From Plantibacter sp. Leaf314 (GTDB taxonomy: Bacteria; Actinomycetota; Actinomycetes; Actinomycetales; Microbacteriaceae): a stretch of DNA of 64,000 nucleotides. The notes under the pieces were generated by a model, which saw only the letters and a program-made list of their open reading frames with translations, was not told where the DNA came from and did not search any database. Where the stretch lies: assembly GCF_001423185.1 (NCBI RefSeq), contig NZ_LMOB01000001.1:761437-825436 (forward strand). The letters run 5' to 3'. Shown in pieces: positions 16,675 to 25,944 of the stretch. The stretch's first letter is position 1. The number at the start of each line of letters is the position of its first letter. Made by a program: the position numbers and the translations under genes.

Positions 16675-18843
16675 TCAGTTCTTGGCGAGGGCGGCGCGGT
16701 CGGATTCGTCGAGGCGTCGGCGCAGGGCCTCCGCCAGGGCGGGGTGGTCGGCGAGGTCCGGATCCGAGGCGAGGAGCTCGGCCGCATCAGCCCGAGCTTC
16801 GATGATGACCTCACTGTCGTGCACCACCCGCAGCAGCTTGAGGGATGACCGACCACCGGACTGCGTGCTGCCGAGGACGTCGCCCTCGCGCCGCAGTTCG
16901 AGGTCGACCTGCGCAAGGTCGAAGCCGTCGAGCGTCGCCGCCACGGCGTCGACCCGCTCGCGGGCGGTGCTCTCCATCTCAGCCGCGGTGACGAGCAGAC
17001 AGAGGCCCGGCACACCACCTCGCCCCACCCGGCCGCGCAGCTGGTGCAACTGTGAGACGCCGAAGCGGTCCGCGTCGAGGACGACCATCGTCGAGGCGTT
17101 CGGGACGTCGACACCGACCTCGATGACGGTGGTCGCCACCAGGACGTCGATGTCGCCCGCCGCGAAGGCGCGCATCGTGCGGTCCTTCTCCTCGGCGCTC
17201 ATACGACCGTGCAGGACCTCGATCCGTCGGGCGGCGAGCAGCGGGTGCCGCCGGAGGTCCTCGACCGTCATCAGGACGGAGGCGACCGGGCGTGCCGGAT
17301 CGACGTCCTCCTCGAGGGACTCCCCCGGTTCGACCTCCTTGGCGTCGATCGCCGGACACACCACGAACCCCTGCCGCCCCTGGGCGAGTTCCTCCGCCAG
17401 CCGCTCCCACACGCGCGAGATCCAGCGTGGGTGGTCCGCGAGGGCCACCACGAAGCTCTCGATGCCCTGGCGCCCCTGCGGCAGCTCCTTGATCATGCTG
17501 ACGTCGAGATCACCGAAGACGGTCATGGCGACCGTGCGTGGGATCGGCGTCGCCGTCAGCACGAGCACGTGCGGCGGGGTACGCCCCTTCTGGCGGAGCT
17601 GATCGCGTTGCTCCACGCCGAATCGGTGCTGCTCGTCGACGACCACCAAGCCCAGGTCGGCGAAGCTGACGGCATCACCCAGCAGCGCGTGCGTCCCGAT
17701 CACGATGCGAGCCTGGCCGGCGACGATGCGGAGCAGCGCGCGTTTGCGTTCGGCCGTCGGCAGCTGCCCGGTGAGCAGGGTCGGCATGAGTTCCGCCGCG
17801 AGGTCCGGGCCGAGGGATCGGACGATCGACCGCAGGTGCTGGGCCGCCAGGACCTCCGTGGGCGCCAGGAGCACGGATTGTCCTCCGCTGTCGGCCACCG
17901 CCGCCATGGCCCGCAGCGCGACCAGGGTCTTCCCCGAGCCCACCTCGCCCTGGACGAGGCGGTTCATGGGATGGCGCTGCGCGAGGTCGGCGGCGATCTC
18001 CGCTCCGACCGTCTGCTGGTCGCCGGTCAGCTCGAACGGCAGCGCCGCGTCGAGCCGGGTCAGATACCCGCCGGCTCGGGGTGTGCGCGGCTCGGCCGCG
18101 AGGGCTCTGGTCGCCGCGCGCTGTTGGAGGAGCGCCGTCTGCAGCAGATACGCCTCCTGGTAGCGGAGGCTGCGGCGCCCCCGCTGCCAGTCGCGGTCCA
18201 CGGCAGGACGGTGCACCGCGCGGATGGCGGCATCGAAGGACAGCTCGCTCCTCGCCGAGCGGACGGACCGCGGAACGGGATCCTCCTGGGGCGGCAACGC
18301 GTCGAGGACGAGCTCGACGGACTGTTTGAGGTTCCAGCTCGTGATGGTGCTCGTCGCCGGATAGATCGGGATGGGCGCCTCGGACCACGCCTTCGCCTGC
18401 GCATCGGCGAGCGCCGGTGCTTCGGCGTCGTCGGGGAAGAGCTGGTATTGCGGATGTGCGAGTTGGTAGCTGCCGCGGTAGTCGCCGACCTTGCCGGCGA
18501 AGATGCCACGGAGTCCCGGTCGGAGTTCGTTCGCCCGCCACTTCTGGTTGAAGAAGGTGAGGTTGAGTCGGCCCTGACCGTCGGAGATGACCACCTCGAG
18601 GATGGAGCCCTTGCGCTGCTTCATCTCCCGGTCGCGGACCTCGACCACGTCGGCGACGATCGTGACGTCCTCGCCGAGCGGCAGCTGGCCGATGGCCGTC
18701 AGCTCGCCGCGTCTCGCGTAGCGACGGGGGTAGTGCTCGAGCAGGTCGCCGACGGTCTCGACGCCGAACGCCTTCTGCAGTGCCGTGGCCGTGCGCCCAC
18801 CGAGGACGCCGCCGAGCTTCGTGCCCAGCTCGATCCCCGTCAT
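16675..18843 (-). CDS. recG: ATP-dependent DNA helicase RecG
   Basis: RecG remodels stalled forks and branched DNA. The 722-residue protein has the N-terminal wedge/OB region (GDLLEHYPRRYARRGEL), Walker A GEVGSGKTLVALRA, the DExH-type motif VVDEQHRFG, and helicase motifs to the TRG region (QLRGRVGRGG). The ATG at 18843 is preferred because TAGAAT ends 7 bases before it, a leaderless layout repeated in this window. A GTG at 18873 would give ten more residues and remains possible. It diverges from rsmD. Confidence 0.96.
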   Translation of the reverse strand: MTGIELGTKLGGVLGGRTATALQKAFGVETVGDLLEHYPRRYARRGELTAIGQLPLGEDVTIVADVVEVRDREMKQRKGSILEVVISDGQGRLNLTFFNQKWRANELRPGLRGIFAGKVGDYRGSYQLAHPQYQLFPDDAEAPALADAQAKAWSEAPIPIYPATSTITSWNLKQSVELVLDALPPQEDPVPRSVRSARSELSFDAAIRAVHRPAVDRDWQRGRRSLRYQEAYLLQTALLQQRAATRALAAEPRTPRAGGYLTRLDAALPFELTGDQQTVGAEIAADLAQRHPMNRLVQGEVGSGKTLVALRAMAAVADSGGQSVLLAPTEVLAAQHLRSIVRSLGPDLAAELMPTLLTGQLPTAERKRALLRIVAGQARIVIGTHALLGDAVSFADLGLVVVDEQHRFGVEQRDQLRQKGRTPPHVLVLTATPIPRTVAMTVFGDLDVSMIKELPQGRQGIESFVVALADHPRWISRVWERLAEELAQGRQGFVVCPAIDAKEVEPGESLEEDVDPARPVASVLMTVEDLRRHPLLAARRIEVLHGRMSAEEKDRTMRAFAAGDIDVLVATTVIEVGVDVPNASTMVVLDADRFGVSQLHQLRGRVGRGGVPGLCLLVTAAEMESTARERVDAVAATLDGFDLAQVDLELRREGDVLGSTQSGGRSSLKLLRVVHDSEVIIEARADAAELLASDPDLADHPALAEALRRRLDESDRAALAKN

Positions 18844-18850
18844 GCCCTTG

Positions 18851-18856
18851 ATTCTA
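18851..18856 (-). promoter_or_regulatory. recG -10 box (leaderless)
   Basis: TAGAAT on the minus strand, seven bases before the recG ATG. This is one of the best -10 matches in the window and supports the 18843 start over the upstream GTG. Confidence 0.5.
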
Positions 18857-18915
18857 TTCGGCACCTCGGACACCGACGGTTCGCCTCGTCCCGTGCGGCC
18901 TGCGAGGATGGAGCC

Positions 18916-19488
18916 ATGGCCGGCATCAGGATCATCTCGGGTTTCGCCGGATCACGCACGATCCGGGTTCCGGGCAGCGGGACACGACCCACGAGTGATC
19001 GTGTCCGCGAAGCGCTCTTCTCGGCGCTGGAGGCCCGCGACGTCATCGCCGGGGCCGAGGTGCTCGACCTCTACGCCGGATCAGGCTCTCTCGGACTTGA
19101 GTGCGCGAGTCGGGGCGCGACCGTGGTGACCTTGGTCGACCGGTCGTCCGAAGCCGCGAAGCTGTGCCGCGACAACGCCAGGATCGTGACGTCGGCCGCC
19201 CCTCGTGGCGCGTCGCCCCGGATCACGGTGCAGGCCAAGGCGGTCGGCGCCTATCTCGCGGGGGCGACGGTCCCGTCCGACCTCGTGTTCATCGATCCGC
19301 CCTACGACCTGCCCGAGGCCGAGCTCACCGCCAACCTGGCGGCGCTCGTCGGCCTCGTGGCGGATGACGGCCTGATCCTCGTGGAACGCAGCTCCCGGTC
19401 GCCGGAACCCACGCTCCCCGCCGAGCTCGAGGTGTTGCGGAAGAGCACCTACGGCGAGACCCTCATCTGGTGGATCGCTCCGGCCTGA
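18916..19488 (+). CDS. rsmD: 16S rRNA (guanine(966)-N(2))-methyltransferase RsmD
   Basis: RsmD methylates G966 of 16S rRNA in the assembled small subunit. The 190-residue protein shows the N-terminal GTRPTSDRVREALFSAL motif, the SAM-binding DLYAGSGSLGLE at about 56-67 and the catalytic DPPY motif (FIDPPYDLPE). The ATG at 18916 has GAGG eight bases upstream. It diverges from recG; thiL follows in the convergent direction. Confidence 0.95.
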   Translation: MAGIRIISGFAGSRTIRVPGSGTRPTSDRVREALFSALEARDVIAGAEVLDLYAGSGSLGLECASRGATVVTLVDRSSEAAKLCRDNARIVTSAAPRGASPRITVQAKAVGAYLAGATVPSDLVFIDPPYDLPEAELTANLAALVGLVADDGLILVERSSRSPEPTLPAELEVLRKSTYGETLIWWIAPA

Positions 19489-19519
19489 TCCGTCCCACCG
19501 AGGCCGTCGACGCCGCACG

Positions 19520-20536
19520 TCAGCCGGCGGCGTCGTCCCAGTCGCGGTACGGGTCCCACCCCGCGTCGCCGTCGTAGAGCCTGCCGTCCACGAGGACACC
19601 GGCTCCCGACCGCACCGTGCCGATGGCGCGGAACCCGTCGGGGACACCGCCCGACGCGGGGAACGTCGCCAGCAGCGCGTGGTCCTCTCCACCGGAGAGG
19701 GCGAGCACGGCGTCGGCGCCCAGCGCGTCGCCCCGGAGGTCGATCGCGACACCACTCGCCCGAGCGAGACGCCCGGCGTCCAGCGCGAGGCCGTCGGAGA
19801 GGTCGAGCATCGCCGTGGCTCCCCCGACGGCCGCGACGACGCCGGCACCGATCGGTGGGCGCGGAGCCAACTGCGCCTCGACCAGGGCCCGATGCTCCAC
19901 CCGCAGCGCGGCCGCCGCCTCGGCCGACGGGACCCCCGCCTCGTCGACTCCTCGCTCGAACAGCAGCCGGAGGCCGGCAGCCGCCGCTCCCAGCTCACCG
20001 GCGACCGCGACGGTGTCACCGAGCTGCGCGCCATCGCGTCGGACGGGAGCTCTCCCCTCCAGGTCCCCGAACGCCGTCACCGCGATCATGAACACGTCCG
20101 AGACGGCCAGATCACCACCGACGACGCCACACCCCGGCGCGAGGGCGGAGCAGGCGTCGCGGAGGCCCTCGGCGAACCCGTCGAGGACGGCGACCGGCAG
20201 GTGCTTCGGCATCGCCAACGCCACCACGAGGGCCGTCGGCCTGGCACCCATGGCGGCGACATCGGCGAGGTTGCTGGCCGCGGCCTTCCAGCCCAGATCC
20301 TGTCCGGTCGACCACGCGAGCCGGAAGTCCGGGCCGTGGATCATCGTGTCCGTCGTCACGACGAACCGACCGTCCGGCGCCTGCACGACCGCTGCGTCAT
20401 CGCCTGGCCCGAGGAGTTCGGCCTCCGCGTGCGGCAGACGGGGGAAGATCCGTTCCAGCAGCTCCCCCTCGGCCAGGTCGCCGACGGACGTCCCGTGCAT
20501 CGCACCACCGCCGGAGGCACTCCCAGACTCGTTCAT
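19520..20536 (-). CDS. thiL: Thiamine-monophosphate kinase ThiL
   Basis: ThiL phosphorylates thiamine monophosphate to thiamine pyrophosphate. The 338-residue protein carries the PurM-like fold motifs: LLGPGDDAAVV near residue 40, an early TTDTMIHGPDF metal-binding motif, and MLDLSDGLALDAGRLA at the C-terminal half. The ATG at 20536 follows TACCGT by 7 bases; a second ATG at 20501 is possible but would remove only a poorly conserved segment. It diverges from the DUF3515 gene over a 25-bp gap. Confidence 0.95.
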   Translation of the reverse strand: MNESGSASGGGAMHGTSVGDLAEGELLERIFPRLPHAEAELLGPGDDAAVVQAPDGRFVVTTDTMIHGPDFRLAWSTGQDLGWKAAASNLADVAAMGARPTALVVALAMPKHLPVAVLDGFAEGLRDACSALAPGCGVVGGDLAVSDVFMIAVTAFGDLEGRAPVRRDGAQLGDTVAVAGELGAAAAGLRLLFERGVDEAGVPSAEAAAALRVEHRALVEAQLAPRPPIGAGVVAAVGGATAMLDLSDGLALDAGRLARASGVAIDLRGDALGADAVLALSGGEDHALLATFPASGGVPDGFRAIGTVRSGAGVLVDGRLYDGDAGWDPYRDWDDAAG

Positions 20537-20543
20537 GGGATCA

Positions 20544-20553
20544 ACGGTAGCCT
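20544..20553. promoter_or_regulatory. Interlocked divergent -10 boxes for thiL and the DUF3515 gene
   Basis: TACCGT on the minus strand (20544-20549) ends 7 bases before the thiL ATG. TAGCCT on the plus strand (20548-20553) ends 8 bases before the DUF3515 gene ATG. The boxes share two base pairs, so polymerase cannot occupy both at once. Confidence 0.45.
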
Positions 20554-20561
20554 GGTGTGCG

Positions 20562-21053
20562 ATGTCCCCGACCCGCGCCCTCCTGGCCACCGCCCTCGCT
20601 GCGGTCGCCGCCCTCGCCCTCGCCGGCTGTGCCCCCGCCGTCGCACTCGAACCAGCCGACGACGCGAACAACCCGCAGTGCGCCGAGGTGACCGTGCGCC
20701 TCCCCGACGTGGTGGCCGAGCTGCCGGAACGCACGACCGACGCGCAGGCCACCGGCGCCTGGGGCGACCCGTCAGCCGTCCTCCTGCACTGCGGCGTCGC
20801 CATCCCCGGCCCCACCACCCAGCAGTGCCAGTCCGTGAACGGTGTCGACTGGATCATCGACGACAGCGACGCGCCGCGCTACCGCTTCACGACCTTCGGC
20901 CGCACCCCCGCGGTCGAGATCGTGCTCGACGGTGACGCCGTCGCCAGCAGCACCGTGCTCGCCGACCTCGCGCCGGCCGTCTCGGTCCTGCCCATCACGG
21001 GCAAGTGCACCGCCCTCGGCGACGCCGAGCTGCCGATCCCCACTGACGGCTGA
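20562..21053 (+). CDS. DUF3515-like lipoprotein
   Basis: The 163-residue product begins with a hydrophobic signal segment and a lipobox (ALAGCAP, Cys at about 23), so it should be lipid-anchored outside the membrane. The body resembles DUF3515: VTVRLPDVVAELPERTTDAQATGAWGDP, LHCGVAIPGPTTQQC and DWIIDD. Three Cys residues in the mature domain suggest disulfides. Its role is unknown, but it recurs near ddl and thiL in Micrococcales. It faces ddl. Confidence 0.8.
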   Translation: MSPTRALLATALAAVAALALAGCAPAVALEPADDANNPQCAEVTVRLPDVVAELPERTTDAQATGAWGDPSAVLLHCGVAIPGPTTQQCQSVNGVDWIIDDSDAPRYRFTTFGRTPAVEIVLDGDAVASSTVLADLAPAVSVLPITGKCTALGDAELPIPTDG

Positions 21054-21087
21054 CACCGACGGCTGACGCCCGAGGGCACCCGTCTGG

Positions 21088-22179
21088 TCACGACCGGGCG
21101 CGCGCGACCTCGATCAATTCGGTGATGAGTTCCGGATAGCTGAGCCCCGAGGCGAGCCAGCAACTTGGGAACATCGAGATCGGCGTGAAGCCGGGCATGG
21201 TGTTCACCTCGTTGACGACGAAGCCGTCGGCGGTCAGGAAGAAGTCGACCCGCGCGAGCCCGGCGCATCCGAGGGCGTCGAACGACCGCCTCGCGAGGTC
21301 CTGCATGTCGGCGAGCTGCGCGTCGGGGATGTCGGCAGGGCAGACCAGCTCGATGCCGGGGGCGTCCAGGTACTTGGCCGCAAAGTCGTAGAAGTCGCGT
21401 CCGGTGACGACGACCTCGCCGGCCACGGACACCCGCGGAGCAGTGCCGGGCAGCGACTCGAGGACGGCGCACTCGACCTCGCGCCCGACGAGGCCGGTCT
21501 CGACGAGCACCGTCGAGTCCTCGGCGAGTGCGACCTCGATCGCGGCGGCGAACGCCTCGGGCGAGGACACCTTCGAGACACCGACACTCGATCCGGCGCG
21601 AGCCGGCTTCACGAAGGCCGGGAGCCCCAGGGAACCGAGTGACGACAGGACCTGCTCCGGTGCAGACGCCCACTCGTAGGCGGAGAACCGGACCCAGGGG
21701 GCGACGGCGATCCCTGCGGCTTCGAGCACGGTCTTCGTGAAGTGCTTGTCCATCCCGAGCGACGACGCCAACACCCCCGACCCGACGTACGGCAGGTCGA
21801 CGAGCTCCAGCATCCCCTGCACGGTCCCGTCCTCGCCGAACCGGCCGTGGAGGATCGGGAACACGATGTCGATCGGTCCGAGCGTCGACTCGGCACCGTC
21901 GGGGCCGACCACGGTCAACTCCCGGGAGCCGATCCGATCAGGCCACCGCACGGCGGGACGCGAGGCGTCGACCTCCGGAAGGTGCTCAGGATCGAGCGCG
22001 TACCGGCTCGGGTCGTCGACCTCGAGGACGTAGGAACCGTCGTGGGCTATGCCGACCGGGTAGACGTCGTATCGTTCACGGTCGATCGCCGCGAGGACGC
22101 CGCCCGCCGTTGCGCAGCTGATCGAGTGCTCGCTTGAACGGCCTCCAAAGAGCACCACCACTCCGGTCTTGTGCGTCAT
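21088..22179 (-). CDS. ddl: D-alanine--D-alanine ligase
   Basis: Ddl makes the D-Ala-D-Ala dipeptide of peptidoglycan precursors. The 363-residue ATP-grasp protein has VVVLFGGRSSEHSISCATA at its N-terminus, the omega loop region, FVKPARAGSSVGVSK, and the metal-binding NEVNTMPGFTPISMFP at the end. The start is secure because family homology begins within a few residues of this ATG. Unusually, the first 104 bases are also read as the 3' end of gpsA in another frame. Confidence 0.97.
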   Translation of the reverse strand: MTHKTGVVVLFGGRSSEHSISCATAGGVLAAIDRERYDVYPVGIAHDGSYVLEVDDPSRYALDPEHLPEVDASRPAVRWPDRIGSRELTVVGPDGAESTLGPIDIVFPILHGRFGEDGTVQGMLELVDLPYVGSGVLASSLGMDKHFTKTVLEAAGIAVAPWVRFSAYEWASAPEQVLSSLGSLGLPAFVKPARAGSSVGVSKVSSPEAFAAAIEVALAEDSTVLVETGLVGREVECAVLESLPGTAPRVSVAGEVVVTGRDFYDFAAKYLDAPGIELVCPADIPDAQLADMQDLARRSFDALGCAGLARVDFFLTADGFVVNEVNTMPGFTPISMFPSCWLASGLSYPELITELIEVARARS

Positions 22180-23221
22180 CGTTGCTTCTCTCCCCCTGGG
22201 GTTCGTCGTCGTCGGTCGTCAAGTGTGGTGCGATGTCCTTCGGGTCGAGCGTGCCGTCGAGCACCTGCTTGACCTGTTCGACGATGGGCATCGCGACACC
22301 CTTCGCGCGGGCCAGTTCGAGGACCGGAGCGACGGAGGCGAGCCCCTCGGCCGTCTGCTGCATCTGCTTGACGACATCGTCGAACTGATACCCCTGCCCG
22401 AGCAGTCGGCCCGCCGTGTTGTTGCGGGACAACGGGGACTGGCAGGTGGCGATGAGGTCGCCGAGCCCGGCCAGGCCCGACAGGGTCTCGGGCTGGGCGC
22501 CGTGGGCGACCGCGAAGTCGGTCATCTCCACCAGCCCTCGCGTGATGATGGACGCCTTCGTGTTCTCGCCATATCCGACGCCGTCGACGATGCCGATCGC
22601 CACGGCGATGAGGTTCTTCAGGACCCCACCGAACTCGGTCCCGATCACGTCGGTGTTCACGAAACTGCGGAAATACCGGTTGCGCGCCAGGAGTGCGACC
22701 GTCTGCGCGGTCTCGAGGCTCTCCGAGGAGATGACCGCCGCGGTCGGCTGCTCACGGGCGATCTCGAGGGCGAGGTTCGGACCGGAGGCGACGGCGATGC
22801 GCGAGGGGTCGATGTCGAGCGTCTCCCGGATGACCTCGCTCATGCGCGAGCCGCTGCGTCGCTCCACACCCTTCATGAGCGACACCACGATGGTGCCCTC
22901 CTCGAGGTGCGGGCGCAGCGCGATGAGGTTGTCGCGCAGGGACTGGCTCGGGACCGACAGGAAGACGACCGCTGCCCCGCGCACGGCGTCGACCATGCTC
23001 GCCGTGGCCGTCATGCGCATGGGCAGGTTGATGCCCGGCAGGTAGTCGCTGTTGCGCTTCGCCTCGGTGATCTCACGGGCGAGCTCGGGTCGTCTGGCCC
23101 ACATGACCACGTCGGACCCACCGTCCGCGAGGATCTTGCCGAACGTCGTGCCCCAGCTGCCCGCTCCGAGCACGGCGACCCTCGTGGCGGCCGGTGATGC
23201 CGGAACGTTCCTAGGACTCAA
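22076..23221 (-). CDS. gpsA: Glycerol-3-phosphate dehydrogenase [NAD(P)+] GpsA
   Basis: GpsA supplies sn-glycerol 3-phosphate for phospholipids. The 381-residue frame shows VAVLGAGSWGTTFG near the start and the catalytic Lys in GVLKNLIAVAIGIVDG. The family normally ends near TLDPKDIAPHL; here about 45 low-complexity residues follow, and the last 104 bases overlap ddl. The TTG at 23219-23221 is chosen for a well-placed AGGAG and an 11-base overlap with the plsC end. The tail may be real or may reflect a frameshift in the G/C runs near 22190-22202. Confidence 0.93.
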   Translation of the reverse strand: MSPRNVPASPAATRVAVLGAGSWGTTFGKILADGGSDVVMWARRPELAREITEAKRNSDYLPGINLPMRMTATASMVDAVRGAAVVFLSVPSQSLRDNLIALRPHLEEGTIVVSLMKGVERRSGSRMSEVIRETLDIDPSRIAVASGPNLALEIAREQPTAAVISSESLETAQTVALLARNRYFRSFVNTDVIGTEFGGVLKNLIAVAIGIVDGVGYGENTKASIITRGLVEMTDFAVAHGAQPETLSGLAGLGDLIATCQSPLSRNNTAGRLLGQGYQFDDVVKQMQQTAEGLASVAPVLELARAKGVAMPIVEQVKQVLDGTLDPKDIAPHLTTDDDEPQGERSNDDAQDRSGGALWRPFKRALDQLRNGGRRPRGDRP

Positions 23222-23951
23222 AGCGGCCCGTCTCCTTCTGCTGGTGTTTCGAGGGGTCCCAACGCTCCGTGGGAGCCTGGGCACCGCGGAGTTCCTCGCA
23301 GAGGGCGGTGATGGCCTGCATGACGACCTCGGTCGCCTCGTTCAGCGTCTTCGAGTCTAGCGGCCGACCCGCGAAGGCCGAGAGGTCGACCGGCTCACCG
23401 ATGGCGACGTCGACGCGCTTCCGCAGCGGGAACACCCGCAGCTTCCCGTACCGCGGCATGACCTCCTGCGTACCCCAGTGCGCTGCGGGGATGATCGGCA
23501 GGCCGTGGGTGAGGGCGATCCGCGCCGCGCCCGTGCGTCCGCGCATGGGCCACAGCCCCGGGTCACGGGTGAGCGACCCCTCCGGGTACACGATGACGCC
23601 TTGACCGCGACGGGCGAGGTGCGCCGCGGCGCTCACCGGATCCATGCCCCTGGCCGAACCCTCCCGCTGCACCGGGATCTGCCCCGACCGGCTCAGGAGC
23701 CACCCGACGACCGGCACGCGGAACAGGCTGCCCTTGGCCATGAAGCGAGGTTGCCTGCCGAGCCGCCAGACGGCGGCGCCCATGATCAACGGGTCGAACT
23801 CGCTGTCGTGGTTGGGCGACAGGATGAAGGCACCCTCCTGTGGCAGTCGTTCACCGTGCCGGATCCGCAGCTTGACGAGGGCGCTGAACGGCGGGATCGC
23901 TATCGACGACAACAGCCAGTAGATCGACGGTCTCGACCGCTCCACCCCCAC
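23211..23951 (-). CDS. plsC: 1-acyl-sn-glycerol-3-phosphate acyltransferase family protein
   Basis: The 246-residue PlsC-like protein has a short N-terminal hydrophobic segment, the catalytic NHDSEFD box (HX4D) at about 47-53 and VYPEGSLTRD, which binds the glycerol phosphate. It likely acylates lysophosphatidic acid at the inner membrane face. It lies between murA (6-base gap) and gpsA (11-base overlap), so the gene making G3P is co-translated with an enzyme using its acylated product. The start is GTG. Confidence 0.93.
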   Translation of the reverse strand: MGVERSRPSIYWLLSSIAIPPFSALVKLRIRHGERLPQEGAFILSPNHDSEFDPLIMGAAVWRLGRQPRFMAKGSLFRVPVVGWLLSRSGQIPVQREGSARGMDPVSAAAHLARRGQGVIVYPEGSLTRDPGLWPMRGRTGAARIALTHGLPIIPAAHWGTQEVMPRYGKLRVFPLRKRVDVAIGEPVDLSAFAGRPLDSKTLNEATEVVMQAITALCEELRGAQAPTERWDPSKHQQKETGRFES

Positions 23952-23957
23952 AGCGGA

Positions 23958-25328
23958 CTACTTCGTTTCGAGGACGAAGTCAGCACCGAGCTGCTGGAGC
24001 TTGACGATGAAGTTCTCGTACCCGCGGCTGATGATGCCGACGTTGCTGACCGTGGACTTCCCCTCGGCCGTCAGCGCCGCGATGAGGTGGCTGAAGCCAC
24101 CGCGGAGGTCGGGGACCTCGATGTCGGCGCCGTGCAGCGGCGTCGGTCCGTTGATGACGGCGGCCTGCTCGAGGTTGCGACGAGGCACCCGACGAGGCGT
24201 GCCGGACAGTCCGTTCGGGTGCACGACGATGTTCGCGCCCATCGTGTTGAGCGCGTCCGTGAACCCGAAGCGGTTCTCGTACACGGTCTCGTGGACGATG
24301 GACTCACCCTTCGCCTGCGTGAGCGCCACGATCAACGGCTGCTGCCAGTCCGTCATGAATCCGGGGTGCACGTCGGTCTCGATGACGACGGGCTTCAACT
24401 CCTCCTTGCGGTAGAAGCGGATGCCGTCGTCGGTGATGTCGAACCCGCCGCCCGCCTTCCGGAAGATGTTGAGGAACGTCATCATGTCCTGCTGCTTCGC
24501 GCCGCCGACGAACACGTCGCCGTCGGTGGCCAGTGCCGCCGAGGCCCAGCTGGCGGCCTCGTTGCGGTCGCCGATCGCCGTATGGTCGTAGCCCTCGAGC
24601 TTGTCCACGCCCTCGATGAGGATGACGCGGTTGGGCTCGTAGGAGATGATCGCGCCCATCTTCTGGAGGACCGCGATGAGATCCATGATCTCGGGTTCGA
24701 TCGCGGCGCCCTTGAGCTCCGTCGTGCCCTTCGCACGGACCGCGGTGAGGAGCACCTGCTCCGTCGCGCCGACGCTCGGGTACGGCAGGTGCACCGTCGT
24801 CCCGTGGAGACCGTTCGGAGCCGAGAGCCGGATGCCCTGCGGGAGCTTCTCGACGACCGCGCCGAACTTCCGGAGCGCGTCGAGGTGGAAGTCGATCGGA
24901 CGGTCGCCGATGCGGCAGCCGCCGAGGTCCGGGATGAAGGCTGCACCGAGGCGGTGCAGCAACGGGCCGCAGAACAGGATCGGGATCCGCGAGAAACCGG
25001 CGTGTGCGTCGATCTCCTCCATGTGCGCGGACTCGACGTTCGTCGGGTCGAGGCGGAGCTCGTTGGGGTTCTCCCCCTCGGTGACGTCGACGCCGTGGAT
25101 CTCGAGCAGCGACCGGACGACCCGGACGTCGCTGATGTTCGGCACGTTGCGCAGGACGCTGACGTTCTCCCCGAGCAGCGACGCCACCATGGCCTTGGTC
25201 ACGAGGTTCTTGGCACCCTTGACCTCGATCCGGCCGGTGAGCGGGATGCCGCCGTTGATCGTGATGCGGTCGACATCGAGTCCGACCGACGAGCCTGCCG
25301 CCTGTGACGCCTGGACGAGTGAATTCAA
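23958..25328 (-). CDS. murA: UDP-N-acetylglucosamine 1-carboxyvinyltransferase
   Basis: MurA commits UDP-GlcNAc to peptidoglycan synthesis by transferring enolpyruvate from PEP. The 456-residue protein has the paired inside-out barrels, the early INGGIPLTGRIEVKGAKN motif, and the fosfomycin-target Cys in LGGCRIGDRPIDFH (about 137). It is somewhat longer than E. coli MurA because of an N-terminal extension and a loop near FYRKEELKP. The only upstream start is TTG at 25328 with a weak ribosome binding site. It lies 19 bases after leuD. Confidence 0.94.
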   Translation of the reverse strand: MNSLVQASQAAGSSVGLDVDRITINGGIPLTGRIEVKGAKNLVTKAMVASLLGENVSVLRNVPNISDVRVVRSLLEIHGVDVTEGENPNELRLDPTNVESAHMEEIDAHAGFSRIPILFCGPLLHRLGAAFIPDLGGCRIGDRPIDFHLDALRKFGAVVEKLPQGIRLSAPNGLHGTTVHLPYPSVGATEQVLLTAVRAKGTTELKGAAIEPEIMDLIAVLQKMGAIISYEPNRVILIEGVDKLEGYDHTAIGDRNEAASWASAALATDGDVFVGGAKQQDMMTFLNIFRKAGGGFDITDDGIRFYRKEELKPVVIETDVHPGFMTDWQQPLIVALTQAKGESIVHETVYENRFGFTDALNTMGANIVVHPNGLSGTPRRVPRRNLEQAAVINGPTPLHGADIEVPDLRGGFSHLIAALTAEGKSTVSNVGIISRGYENFIVKLQQLGADFVLETK

Positions 25329-25347
25329 ACCGGTACCTACTGCCTTG

Positions 25348-25944
25348 CTACTTGACGGGAATGGTGCGGGGCAGCCAGTTGGGCCGCCGGGCTTCGAATG
25401 CGGTGATCTGCTCCTCGCTGCGGAGCGTCAGCCCGATGTCATCGAGTCCTTCGATGAGCCGCCACCGAGTGTAATCGTCGACCTCGAACGAAACCGTGAG
25501 ATCGCCGACCGTGATGGTGCGGTCGATGAGGTTCACCACCGAGTCAGCACCCGGGGACGCCTCGATCGCCGCCCAGAGCTGTTCCAGCTCCTCCTCGGTG
25601 ACCTGGGCCGCCAGCAGCCCCTGCTTCCCCGAGTTGCCGCGGAAGATGTCGCCGAAGCGGGACGACACGACGACGGTGAACCCGAAGTCGCGGAGCGCCC
25701 ACACGGCGTGCTCGCGCGACGAGCCCGTCCCGAAGTCGTGCCCGGCGACGAGGATGCTCGCGCCCTGGTAGGCCGGCTGGTTGAGCACGAAGTCCGGGTC
25801 CTGACGCCACCCGGCGAAGAGCGCGTCCTCGAAGCCCGTCTTCGTGACGCGCTTCAGGTAGACGGCGGGGATGATCTGGTCGGTGTCGACGTTGGAGCGG
25901 CGCAACGGTGCTGCGATGCCGGTGACGGTCGTGAACTTGTCCAT
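25348..25944 (-). CDS. leuD: 3-isopropylmalate dehydratase small subunit
   Basis: LeuD pairs with LeuC to isomerise 2- to 3-isopropylmalate in leucine synthesis. The 198-residue protein shows [15 protein letters not shown] near residue 16 and [17 protein letters not shown] near residue 68, the swivelling-domain signature. Its ATG overlaps the leuC stop (TGATG), giving coupled translation for the heterodimer. Longer upstream frames run inside leuC and were rejected. Confidence 0.97.
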   Translation of the reverse strand: MDKFTTVTGIAAPLRRSNVDTDQIIPAVYLKRVTKTGFEDALFAGWRQDPDFVLNQPAYQGASILVAGHDFGTGSSREHAVWALRDFGFTVVVSSRFGDIFRGNSGKQGLLAAQVTEEELEQLWAAIEASPGADSVVNLIDRTITVGDLTVSFEVDDYTRWRLIEGLDDIGLTLRSEEQITAFEARRPNWLPRTIPVK

